Part shown: in pieces, positions 9,650-17,103 of the stretch
Numbering within the stretch: position 1 is the first letter of the stretch
Layout of the letters: each line of letters opens with the position of its first letter
DNA from: Planctomycetota bacterium
Lineage (GTDB): Bacteria > Planctomycetota > Planctomycetia > Pirellulales > Pirellulaceae
Length of the DNA stretch: 34,790 bases
NCBI GenBank assembly: GCA_027619595.1
Contig: JAQCHP010000046.1
Location: 1 to 34,790 of the forward strand
Reading direction: 5' to 3'
Notes under the pieces: model-generated
Told to the model about the DNA's origin: nothing
Database searches by the model: none
The model's input: only the letters and a program-made list of their open reading frames with translations
Position numbers and translations under genes: made by a program

Positions 9650-9826
9650 GCGTACAATTCTCCCCAGAATGTTTGTTTCATTCCTTAGCCGCCAGTAACG
9701 CCACTGGAATCGAGACCGTGCGGGGCTGGAGGATACCCGATCGGCAGCCCGGCGTGAACTTCACTTTTTTCCGCTTGGGAAGAATTCGTGAATCTTTTTT
9801 TTCGGCAAGGGCGTGACATTTCGGAA

Positions 9827-9856
9827 TTGACCTCCCCTGCTATTCGCGCGTATAAG
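9827..9856 (+). promoter_or_regulatory. sigma70-type promoter of the divergent GT4 gene
   Basis: TTGACC (9827-9832) and TATAAG (9851-9856) are separated by 18 bp, a near-consensus housekeeping promoter pointing at the GT4 start at 9928. It would give a leader of about 65 nt. The opposite strand of this roughly 280 bp divergent region shows no comparably good match before waaF. Confidence 0.5.
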
Positions 9857-9927
9857 TTCCCACTCGTGTCGTCGGTCATAGGTGACGATGTCGGCCAGAG
9901 ACAAGGTGTTTGCCGGAGAATCGAGAA

Positions 9928-11103
9928 ATGATTGCCGTTGCTGCACACGCCCCAACCAGACATTGGCGACACATTTCCCCCGCCACACGTACCCTCCGTA
10001 TCGCCTTGGTGTCGACGCAACGGAGTTGGAGCGGTGGGGAGGCACAGGCTCACTTGCTAGCAAAGGGCCTACGTTCCCGTGGGCACGAAGTCAACGCATT
10101 CTCGCGCCAGTCAAGTCACTTTGCGGACCAAATGGCCACCGATGGGTTTCGAGTCCACTCATTCTTTGGACGTGGGCGCAATCCGTGGGGGGCTTGGCAA
10201 CTTCGCCATTCGTTAGGTCTCTTTCAGCCGGACATCATTCATATCAACGATTCGCATGCGCTCACGTCGGTAGGAATTGCGCTGACTGGGCAGCGCAGAC
10301 CAGCTTGTGTTGTTTCGCGCCGCGTCGATTTTCCAGTGCGATTGGCCCATCGCTATCGCTTGTGGTGTGATCGTGTGCTGTGCGTGTCCCATGCCGTGGC
10401 ACGAGTCTGCGCTAATTCGGGACTCCCCTCGAATCGCTTACAAATTGTGCCCGATGGATGCGATCCGAAACGGTTAGAACACGGAGACCGACGGCGCGGT
10501 CGAGAGGCAATGCAAGTTGCCCCTCACGAGAAAGTGCTTCTGACGGTGGCACGGCTAAGCGACCATAAGGGTCATTCGTATCTCTTGGATGCCATGCCCG
10601 AAGTCATTGCCCGCTACCCTCAAACTGTATTGGCACTGGCGGGAGAGGGCGAACAACGCCGGCCGTTAGAACGACAGACACGGACCCTTCGGCTGGAAAA
10701 ACATGTCCGATTCCTCGGCCACCGTAGGGACATCGCTGACGTCTTGCACGGCTCCGATATCTTTGTGATGCCGTCCCACTTGGAAGGACTGTGTTCCTCG
10801 GTCATCGACGCCATGCTAGCGGGACTACCCACCGTCGCGACAACCGCTGGTGGCATCCCTGACCTACTTGGCGCCTATCCGAACAGCCAAGCCGTTGGAA
10901 CGCTTGTGCCTCCACGCGATAGCAGCGCATTGGCCCGGGGGCTCATTGACGTGCTCAGTCGACCCGACCATTTCGTGCAACTCGCGCGACGAGCACAATC
11001 CCGAGCGAGGCAATTATTCACCGTCGACTGTATGGTCGAAGAAACCATTCGCGCCTACCAAGATCTGCTCGCCGAGAAGGCGCCCGTACTCGCTTTTTGC
11101 TAA
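9928..11103 (+). CDS. family 4 glycosyltransferase
   Basis: About 391 residues, GT-B fold. The N-terminal half has the glycine-rich acceptor loop RIALVSTQRSWSGGEAQAHLL followed by PDIIHINDSHA. The C-terminal half has LLTVARLSDHKGHSYLLDA, a strand VRFLGHRRDI and HLEGLCSSVIDAMLAGLP, in which the second Glu of the E-x7-E motif is Asp. The ATG at 9928 is preferred because GGAG lies 9 nt upstream; an in-frame TTG at 9910 is weaker. It is divergent from waaF and faces the phosphoesterase gene with 20 bp between stops. It most likely works in the same glycan pathway as the operon on the other strand. Confidence 0.9.
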   Translation: MIAVAAHAPTRHWRHISPATRTLRIALVSTQRSWSGGEAQAHLLAKGLRSRGHEVNAFSRQSSHFADQMATDGFRVHSFFGRGRNPWGAWQLRHSLGLFQPDIIHINDSHALTSVGIALTGQRRPACVVSRRVDFPVRLAHRYRLWCDRVLCVSHAVARVCANSGLPSNRLQIVPDGCDPKRLEHGDRRRGREAMQVAPHEKVLLTVARLSDHKGHSYLLDAMPEVIARYPQTVLALAGEGEQRRPLERQTRTLRLEKHVRFLGHRRDIADVLHGSDIFVMPSHLEGLCSSVIDAMLAGLPTVATTAGGIPDLLGAYPNSQAVGTLVPPRDSSALARGLIDVLSRPDHFVQLARRAQSRARQLFTVDCMVEETIRAYQDLLAEKAPVLAFC

Positions 11104-11123
11104 ATGAGTCACTCAATCCAACT

Positions 11124-13052
11124 CTAAGGCTGCTCTGCTGAACGATAGAAGAACCCATAGTTGGTGTTCCGTGATCGAACGTCTTGCGCGGGTCGCCATA
11201 GAATTTGTACATCTTGATCTTCCGCATCATCAACATCTCGGAGAACAGCATTGAGTTGAAAGCCACTCCACTCAGCGCCCTGCGGCTTTGTGATCAGGCT
11301 AATAGGTACGCCAATTTCGAAACGGTATCCTGTACGAGTCATAGCAACGGCGAATTCCGCTCCATTAACTGCCCCGGACGTGTCGCGCCGCGACTCCAAC
11401 TTCAATTTGCCGTACGGCGGCTTGTCGGTCGGAATCAGTTCAATGGCGTAACAATTGTCTCCCAGACGCGGATCCTTCTGTCGATCCGAAAGTAGTCTTG
11501 CGTCAAGTCCAAACACCAGCGAGTCACGGTCCGGAACAACTCGGTCGTCAAAAACTTCACCGGCCAAGTAGAGCCGTTCCCCGCCAAAAGCGACGCGAAA
11601 GCGTAGGGATGCGTCCTGTTTCCCCTGCCACTGGTTCGCTGCGCCAAAAATGGGTGGTTGGTCAAGATACACTAACTCCGTAGCTGTCCACTCACTCAGA
11701 TCGCCATCCAGAGTTACCGCGACTTGTGGGCATGGATAATTTCGATCCACTACGACCGGCAGCGTTAACTCCGCAGCCAGCGGAACATCTTCGACACTCC
11801 GAATGGTGGCCGTAACCGCCATCTGCCGGAACAGTTCCAGGTCGAGCGGACTCTCAAGTCGAAACCGAACCGTCGTGAGGGTGTGACCATGGGGCGGAAT
11901 CTCGATCGCAAATCGCTCCGGTTCCATCGTGAGTCCTTGCAGCGGGATGCCCTGTACTCGACCCTCGACCGATACCGGGCGATCAAACTGATTTGACAAG
12001 TCCACCAAAATTTCAGCCGACTGCACTTCCTTGCTGGCCTCGACCAAAATCGGCGCAACAGCAACGTGCACATCGCCTAGGAACCGCCGGAATCGGCCGA
12101 TGCTCGCTTCCGTCACAACATCTGGCGCCAAGATGCCGTCCAAAAGCAAATTGGCGATATGCGGCCCGTCGGGCTCCATTGTAACCCACGTGACGTGATC
12201 AAATTCTCCGTACTTTTGACCTCGCAAACCAGATGCCCCACCGGTTGTTGCGAGTTGATAGTACTGCCTACCATTCCGTTCAAATTGCACATACTGATGG
12301 GCATGCCCGGCGAACACGGTATGGGGTCGATTTCCTAACCAGGACTCGATTCGTTTCCAATGGGTCGTATCGGAATTTCCAGCGGCCAACTCGGTTTCGG
12401 CATAGACCCATAACGGTTTGTGCACGAACAGAAATGTCCAGCGAGCATCTTTATGTTCGGCCAAGTCCTGTTCGACCCAGGCTAATTGCTGGGAGCCAAG
12501 CGTTGATTCGGGATCCTCGGAACAAAGACAAACGAAGTGGACACCCTGGTAGTCGAATGAATACCACTCAGGTCCAAAATGCTTGCGCCAAATTTGGTGC
12601 ATAAGCGGATTAGTAAGATCATGGTTTCCAGCAACGAAGAAGAACTTCATCTGTAGTTGATCAATGAATCCGAGAAACTCTTGCCATTCGTTTTCAACCT
12701 GAGCTTCGTCTTCGGAATATCCCTCGATCAAGTCGCCCACCGAGACGACAAACTCGGGGCGCAACAGATTGAGGTTCCGCACGGCATGCATCCAAACACC
12801 CGGCCGATGGCCCCCCGTATTGTCGCTCATCACGGCAAAGTGGAACCGCTGCGGGTCATTGAGAACAGGCTTGTCCGACCACGGCTTTCCGGGGCCGGTC
12901 AGTCGTGGCAGGAGGATGGCCGGCGACTGGTGCAGCGGATGAGTCGATGTTGCATGCCTGCCTTCCTCGTCAGGCGGATGCGCGACGGCCGTCTCCGTCG
13001 ACAGAAAAACGCCGAAAATCGCCCACACGAACAACCGACCGACCAATCCCAT
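11124..13052 (-). CDS. exported calcineurin-like metallophosphoesterase with CBM9-like C-terminus
   Basis: 642 residues from the ATG at 13052, which is preceded by GGAGAGG at 5 nt; the longer frame to 13121 would place residues before the signal peptide. Residues 1-24 form a signal peptide ending ETAVAHPP. The phosphoesterase core has SDNTGG (about 76-81), GDLIEG (106), GNHD (142-145), HKP (211) and GHAHQ (249-253). The His of the first D-x-H metal motif is replaced (D-N-T). After a beta-rich linker, the C-terminal about 190 residues (VTLDGDLSEWTATELVYL, RLYLAGEVFDDRVV) resemble a CBM9/DOMON carbohydrate- or heme-binding sandwich. Probably periplasmic or surface phosphohydrolase; the substrate is unknown. 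Confidence 0.85.
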   Translation of the reverse strand: MGLVGRLFVWAIFGVFLSTETAVAHPPDEEGRHATSTHPLHQSPAILLPRLTGPGKPWSDKPVLNDPQRFHFAVMSDNTGGHRPGVWMHAVRNLNLLRPEFVVSVGDLIEGYSEDEAQVENEWQEFLGFIDQLQMKFFFVAGNHDLTNPLMHQIWRKHFGPEWYSFDYQGVHFVCLCSEDPESTLGSQQLAWVEQDLAEHKDARWTFLFVHKPLWVYAETELAAGNSDTTHWKRIESWLGNRPHTVFAGHAHQYVQFERNGRQYYQLATTGGASGLRGQKYGEFDHVTWVTMEPDGPHIANLLLDGILAPDVVTEASIGRFRRFLGDVHVAVAPILVEASKEVQSAEILVDLSNQFDRPVSVEGRVQGIPLQGLTMEPERFAIEIPPHGHTLTTVRFRLESPLDLELFRQMAVTATIRSVEDVPLAAELTLPVVVDRNYPCPQVAVTLDGDLSEWTATELVYLDQPPIFGAANQWQGKQDASLRFRVAFGGERLYLAGEVFDDRVVPDRDSLVFGLDARLLSDRQKDPRLGDNCYAIELIPTDKPPYGKLKLESRRDTSGAVNGAEFAVAMTRTGYRFEIGVPISLITKPQGAEWSGFQLNAVLRDVDDAEDQDVQILWRPAQDVRSRNTNYGFFYRSAEQP

Positions 13053-13204
13053 ACCGACCTCTCCGTCTGCACCTCTTGTGAATTCTGCCTGCCCTTTGTG
13101 CAAAATCATGGCACAAATCACGACCGATTCAATGGGATGCCACGCGCTGGGCCAACCATAACGCGACCAGTGAACAACTACCGCGTTGGATTGCCGTACA
13201 ACGA

Positions 13205-13528
13205 TCAGAAGGACGCGCGGCGGCGGGATCGCGTTAAGGAATGGGAAGCCGACTTCCGAGCAACACGGTTGCGGGAGACTGTCCGCAAGGCGTCGATCGA
13301 CTTACCAAAGCCCCAGAAGAGTGCCGAAACTGTCAGGGGAAATAGCGACAGAAAGAACATGCCGCGTGAAATGCCACCACAAAACGACGCGCCGGCACTC
13401 CATCCCAAGAGTCCCAGAACTGCCGATAGCACTCCGCCAACAATGGCCCAACTTACCAAGATGGCAAAAATCCAGAACCAGCCCAGCATCAGACCGCCCC
13501 TCCACGAAGTGGATCCGTCTTTCCCCAC
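13205..13528 (-). CDS. small integral membrane protein of unknown function
   Basis: Up to 107 residues. Two or three hydrophobic helices are visible (MLGWFWIFAILVSWAIVGGV, then ISRGMFFLSLFPLTVSALF) followed by a strongly basic cytoplasmic tail rich in Arg and Ser. The frame opens with GTG at 13528; an ATG at 13489 (MLGWFWIF) is a credible alternative. No family is recognised. It lies about 150 bp before the phosphoesterase on the same strand. A long opposite-strand frame covers the same place but has the composition of an antisense shadow. Confidence 0.5.
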   Translation of the reverse strand: MGKDGSTSWRGGLMLGWFWIFAILVSWAIVGGVLSAVLGLLGWSAGASFCGGISRGMFFLSLFPLTVSALFWGFGKSIDALRTVSRNRVARKSASHSLTRSRRRASF

Positions 13529-13715
13529 CCCAGATGTTTGTCCGGGGTGTACCGCCAGTGACTAGTGAATTATCACGATCTTGGTCCGCGTGACTAGGGC
13601 AGTCTTCGCAGGCCTGCCGGTGAAGGGACCGTTTCTCGCCGTTGAAAATCGGATTCTAACTGTTGCGCGAGTTCTCCGCCCAAGTCCCCTGAAGCTTTCC
13701 CGAAAAAAAACGGCG

Positions 13716-13744
13716 TTCATCGTTCGTGAGCCATCACGTATAAT
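13716..13744 (+). promoter_or_regulatory. candidate promoter of the PAP2 gene
   Basis: A perfect TATAAT at 13739-13744 lies 17 bp after TTCATC (13716-13721), a weak -35. It is about 70 bp upstream of the ATG at 13813 and is the best match in the 285 bp region between the divergent small membrane protein and PAP2 genes. Confidence 0.4.
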
Positions 13745-13812
13745 CGCCCCGAGACAACATTGGATTCAATAAGCATTGGATTGACGACACCGTACGCAAG
13801 GCAAACTCGTCT

Positions 13813-14607
13813 ATGACGCAGCAACAAACTCTCCCACTCCGAAGCAAAATTACTGCCGAACCACTGTCCGCCAAAGACCCGTCGAAGACCTTCGATCGAT
13901 CGGGCCATGAGGAGTTACCCACTATCTATTGGAGTTCGACTTGGCGTACAGCAATCGTGCTCGTTATTTTGGGTGTGGCAGCACTATGGGTTGATCTCCC
14001 ATTGGCTCGGTATTGTATGGCAAAAAATCTGCCTGGGGTCGTCCGCGAGTTCTTCGAGCGAGGCGAATCGTATGGACACGCCTGCGGCGTGATCCTGATC
14101 TCGTTTACGGTTCTCTTTGTGACGAAATACGGATGGCGACAAGCATGGCAGCTATCCGCAATTGCACTCGCTGCCGGCATCGCTGCCGATGTGGTTAAAA
14201 TATTGTTCTTTCGAATACGTCCTTGTCGCATGGACCCAGCGATCGTTTCGATCCGCGACACTTTCCTTGGATTCCTGCCGTGGCGAAACGGAATGGAGCA
14301 ATCCTATTCCCTCTTGGAGACCAGCTATCATTCGCTACCGTCGGCACATGTCGCCACGGCTGTCGCATTGTCGTGTTGCCTAACGACACTCTTTCCGCGC
14401 GGTCGATGGTGGTTTTTGGCCCTGGCCGCCCTTACCGCCGGAAATCGAATCGATGGGGGCGCACATTTTCTTAGCGACACTCTATGGGGAGCCGCCCTTG
14501 GTTGGATCGTTGGCCAATACGGTGTTCACCTTTCGCATAGACTATCAACCAGCCAACAAACATCATGGCACCCAACGGATGAATTAGCAGAAGTGGCGAG
14601 CAATTAG
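13813..14607 (+). CDS. PAP2-family membrane phosphatase
   Basis: 264 residues with about five membrane helices. All three PAP2 motifs are present: K129-x6-R135-P136, P176-S-A-H179 (Ala in place of the usual Gly) and R212-x5-H218-x3-D222. The family hydrolyses lipid phosphates or undecaprenyl pyrophosphate at the outer face of the membrane, so it could recycle the lipid carrier for glycan synthesis. The 3' end overlaps the convergent GT87 gene by 137 bp, so the codon of catalytic Asp222 (14476-14478) and the last helix lie inside the other gene. AAGG lies 11 nt before the ATG. Confidence 0.88.
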   Translation: MTQQQTLPLRSKITAEPLSAKDPSKTFDRSGHEELPTIYWSSTWRTAIVLVILGVAALWVDLPLARYCMAKNLPGVVREFFERGESYGHACGVILISFTVLFVTKYGWRQAWQLSAIALAAGIAADVVKILFFRIRPCRMDPAIVSIRDTFLGFLPWRNGMEQSYSLLETSYHSLPSAHVATAVALSCCLTTLFPRGRWWFLALAALTAGNRIDGGAHFLSDTLWGAALGWIVGQYGVHLSHRLSTSQQTSWHPTDELAEVASN

Positions 14608-15754
14608 GCACCCATGAGACAGTGAGCCTGCGCAGCACCAGTATCAAAACCGCCGCAGTCATAATAAGAATGCGACCCGTTAGGGGCGCAGGTTGGACGA
14701 GGCCCCAAGCAAGCGATGGAACGAGGAAAATATACGTTGGCGGTTCAACCGCCGGTCCGAACAGGACAATCCAGGCCGCTCCGCTGCCAAGTGCAATTAG
14801 CGCTAAGGTGTCGTGCTCTTCGCCGCGTCGCTGCCGGACTAAACACCAAGTGAGTGCGGCGACCGCGGCTGAGACTTGGATGAGTCGATAACGTGGCGAA
14901 TGTACGGGCGCTTTTAAATCGATCGGTCCTCCCGTGCGGTACGCATTCACCACCAAGTGAATCGTCCACGCATCACGAAACGCGGACCATCGCTTGCTCG
15001 ATGTTGACTGGCATTGCTGCACCATGTCTCGGTACTGCATAAGTACTCGCTCCGGCGGCTTCGTCAAGAAGGGTATTGCTAACCCCAACCCAAGCATACA
15101 CGCCAGTCGAGGCAGCAAGTGGCGAGGCCAGAGAGCCGCCAATAACAGGACGATCGGAATTGGAGTCAACTTAACCAAAATGGAACTGGCTAACCAAAAC
15201 GATGATCGCCAATAAGCGCCGCGTACGAGCGCGGCAACGCCTAGCATCAACAGACCGACGGCAAGTAGATTCGATTGACCATTCCACAGATTGGAAATCA
15301 CCCCAATCGTCACCGTCCAGAGAAACAGGGACTGACGCTGCAGATGCCATGATTTCGGCACCGCGTCGCGCACAAAATGCCAAGCTCCCCAACCCGCAAC
15401 GACTAGACAGAACCAGTGCCACAAGATGCCACCTGCCCGCAGTCCAAGTTTTTCGAACGGCGTGACCACCAGAGCAAAAAGGGGCGGATAACGAAACAAG
15501 TCTAACGGGGGGTAACTCGCGTAAATTGGCTGATCGTTCCACCAATGTACCGAACCGTTGGCATACACCGGGAAATTCGTGTGGCTGGCCGGCCTAAGGT
15601 AGGTCCGTACGCTGACGGCAATTCCGAGCACCAACCAAAAATTCAAAACATGACGTAATGGTCGAGGTATCTCAGAAAATAACGTTACCACGCCAAACCT
15701 CCTGTAGACCGACCGTAACTCGAACGACTCGAATACCGGCCACGTCAACGTCAT
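14471..15754 (-). CDS. GT87-type (DUF2029) membrane glycosyltransferase
   Basis: 427 residues with about ten membrane helices. The early periplasmic loop NFPVYANGSVHWWNDQPIYA and DLFRYPPLFALVVTPFE match the GT87/DUF2029 family, polyprenyl-phosphate-sugar dependent transferases related to mycobacterial PimE and arabinofuranosyl transferases. NGQSNLLAVGLLMLG and SILVKLTPIPIVLLL are further family segments. It is an integral inner-membrane protein adding sugars outside the cytoplasm. The start at 15754 has no visible ribosome binding site; an internal start is possible. It lies downstream of the SGNH hydrolase with a 206 bp gap in which I see nothing else, and converges on PAP2 with a 137 bp overlap. 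Confidence 0.85.
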   Translation of the reverse strand: MTLTWPVFESFELRSVYRRFGVVTLFSEIPRPLRHVLNFWLVLGIAVSVRTYLRPASHTNFPVYANGSVHWWNDQPIYASYPPLDLFRYPPLFALVVTPFEKLGLRAGGILWHWFCLVVAGWGAWHFVRDAVPKSWHLQRQSLFLWTVTIGVISNLWNGQSNLLAVGLLMLGVAALVRGAYWRSSFWLASSILVKLTPIPIVLLLAALWPRHLLPRLACMLGLGLAIPFLTKPPERVLMQYRDMVQQCQSTSSKRWSAFRDAWTIHLVVNAYRTGGPIDLKAPVHSPRYRLIQVSAAVAALTWCLVRQRRGEEHDTLALIALGSGAAWIVLFGPAVEPPTYIFLVPSLAWGLVQPAPLTGRILIMTAAVLILVLRRLTVSWVPNCSPLLLIHPLGAMMFVGWLIVYAKGEHRIGQRSNQGRLPIECR

Positions 15755-15960
15755 GCCAACACATCATCCAGCGACGCGTCCCACGATCATACGTAGTCCA
15801 AATACATCCGCAAGAAGAGATGTCCCCTAAGACAAAGTTTCCCAGCCTCACGCATTCGGGTTACGTGAACGAGGGAAGACAGGCGATCAGGGCCGGGGTG
15901 GGCCGAAGAGAGTTTGCCAAGTCGCCTTTCTTCAAGAGGTGTACTTAATACAGAGTAAGA

Positions 15961-16785
15961 CTATTCGCCGACCGCCCTCAACCAGGTATGCGCCATCAAA
16001 GACGCTCCATCGGCACTTGGATGAACTCCGTCCTTCGCCCAAACTTCTGGAAGCGCGACCTGCGAAGCGCGTTGAATCATCGCGTGAAATGGCACCCAGG
16101 TTGCATGAAATTCTTCGGCAAGTTTATGTGCAACTTCTGAAAACTCCTGAAACGTCGGCAGCCACGTCGCATCGACATTGCCGCACACGGCCAGAAACGG
16201 CTCGCAAAGTACCAATTTCACGTCGGGCAACTCCTTGTGAGTCCGTTCCAACAGCTTGCGGTAGTCAGTCGCGTACGTCTCAATCGTACCCTTATAATCC
16301 CCAACCTTATTGTGCCAATAATCGTTGACGCCGATCAAGATACTCAACACGTCGGGTTGAAGATCGACACAGTCTACCTTCCACCGTTCATTTAACTGAA
16401 AGACCTTATTGCCACTAATGCCCCGGTTATAGATCTTCAGATTCGCCGCTGGATAGTCAACCAACAACGAAGATGCCGCCAGCCATGCGTAGCCGGACCC
16501 CATTTGAGCTTGGGCATTCTCTTGATTCTGAGCATCGCGCGACCGCGATGCATCGGTGATCGAATCCCCCTGAAACAGGATGGTGTCGCCTGGACGGATA
16601 AGCGACTTTTCAGGCAGACTCCGCGTCTCCGCCGTCAAACCCTTGTCGGCCGCCTCAGCCTTGGTGGCGGGAAGCAGTGCCACGGTGCTTCCCACTGTAG
16701 CACCCCCTACGAAAATTCCGGTCGTGCGACGGATAAACTCTCTGCGTCCGGACAAATCATTTTCAGCATCACAATTATCAGGCAT
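15961..16785 (-). CDS. Tat-exported SGNH/GDSL hydrolase
   Basis: 274 residues. The N-terminus GRREFIRRTTG followed by a hydrophobic stretch and ATKAEAA is a twin-arginine signal, so the folded enzyme is exported. Block I is FQGDSITDAS with nucleophile Ser75, block II Gly is in NRGISGN (120-126), block III is GVND with Asn154, and block V is KDGVHPS with Asp252 and His255. Such enzymes are esterases or acetyl-hydrolases, often acting on acylated polysaccharides. The ATG at 16785 is firm: AAGGAG lies 7 nt upstream. It has a good promoter at 16833-16861. The substrate is unknown. Confidence 0.9.
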   Translation of the reverse strand: MPDNCDAENDLSGRREFIRRTTGIFVGGATVGSTVALLPATKAEAADKGLTAETRSLPEKSLIRPGDTILFQGDSITDASRSRDAQNQENAQAQMGSGYAWLAASSLLVDYPAANLKIYNRGISGNKVFQLNERWKVDCVDLQPDVLSILIGVNDYWHNKVGDYKGTIETYATDYRKLLERTHKELPDVKLVLCEPFLAVCGNVDATWLPTFQEFSEVAHKLAEEFHATWVPFHAMIQRASQVALPEVWAKDGVHPSADGASLMAHTWLRAVGE

Positions 16786-16822
16786 CGGGTCACTCCTTCT
16801 AAGGGACGGTCGGGGTCACATC

Positions 16823-16835
16823 ATTGGGTCCCAAT
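16823..16835. promoter_or_regulatory. 13 bp palindrome, candidate operator
   Basis: ATTGGG-T-CCCAAT is a perfect inverted repeat whose right arm overlaps the first bases of the -10 hexamer of the SGNH hydrolase promoter. That position would suit a repressor; no regulator gene is adjacent. Confidence 0.35.
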
Positions 16836-16861
16836 TTAGCCCGTCCCAGTTGCGATTTCAA
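16833..16861 (-). promoter_or_regulatory. sigma70-type promoter of the SGNH hydrolase gene
   Basis: Read on the minus strand, TTGAAA (16856-16861) and TAAATT (16833-16838) are spaced by 17 bp and lie about 50 bp from the ATG at 16785, which has a strong ribosome binding site. Confidence 0.5.
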
Positions 16862-17040
16862 GCACTTGCAACCACCCCCACCGCACGAAGGGAGATTCTT
16901 CCCCGCCACCCGCCGACATACCGCCCGCACCGCTCAACCGCAATCGCCGAGACTTTCTCTTAACTAAGCCTTCGACTACGATGGGAGCGGCTTCCGATGT
17001 CTCTACTTGATCGACCATTGCATCTCACAAGAACCGACTT

Positions 17041-17074
17041 CGTCTTCTGAACAACCACGTCTTCTGAACAACCA
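17041..17074 (+). repeat. 17 bp exact tandem duplication upstream of larC
   Basis: The unit CGTCTTCTGAACAACCA occurs twice without a gap (17041-17057, 17058-17074), ending 29 bp before the larC start. It may be a recent slippage duplication in the leader or a double binding site. Confidence 0.8.
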
Positions 17075-17103
17075 CAATAATTTACACGATAGGATCCACG
17101 AGG

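Larger units (their letters stand above)
16786..17103. other. divergent intergenic region between SGNH hydrolase and larC-like genes
   Basis: 318 bp with no supportable gene; a 60-codon frame inside it has no protein-like features. It holds the minus-strand promoter, a palindrome at its -10 and a 17 bp tandem duplication near larC. No clear promoter for the plus strand is visible. Confidence 0.6.

Noticed and set aside
9882-10370. 162-codon plus-strand frame overlapping the start of the divergent GT4
   Set aside because: Overlaps the true GT4 frame with its ribosome binding site and conserved residues; no protein-like pattern.
12657-13565. 302-codon plus-strand frame opposite the phosphoesterase start and small membrane protein
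   Set aside because: Its residues are rich in Arg, Pro and His without any domain pattern, as expected for antisense of a signal peptide and membrane helices; the minus-strand genes carry recognisable motifs.
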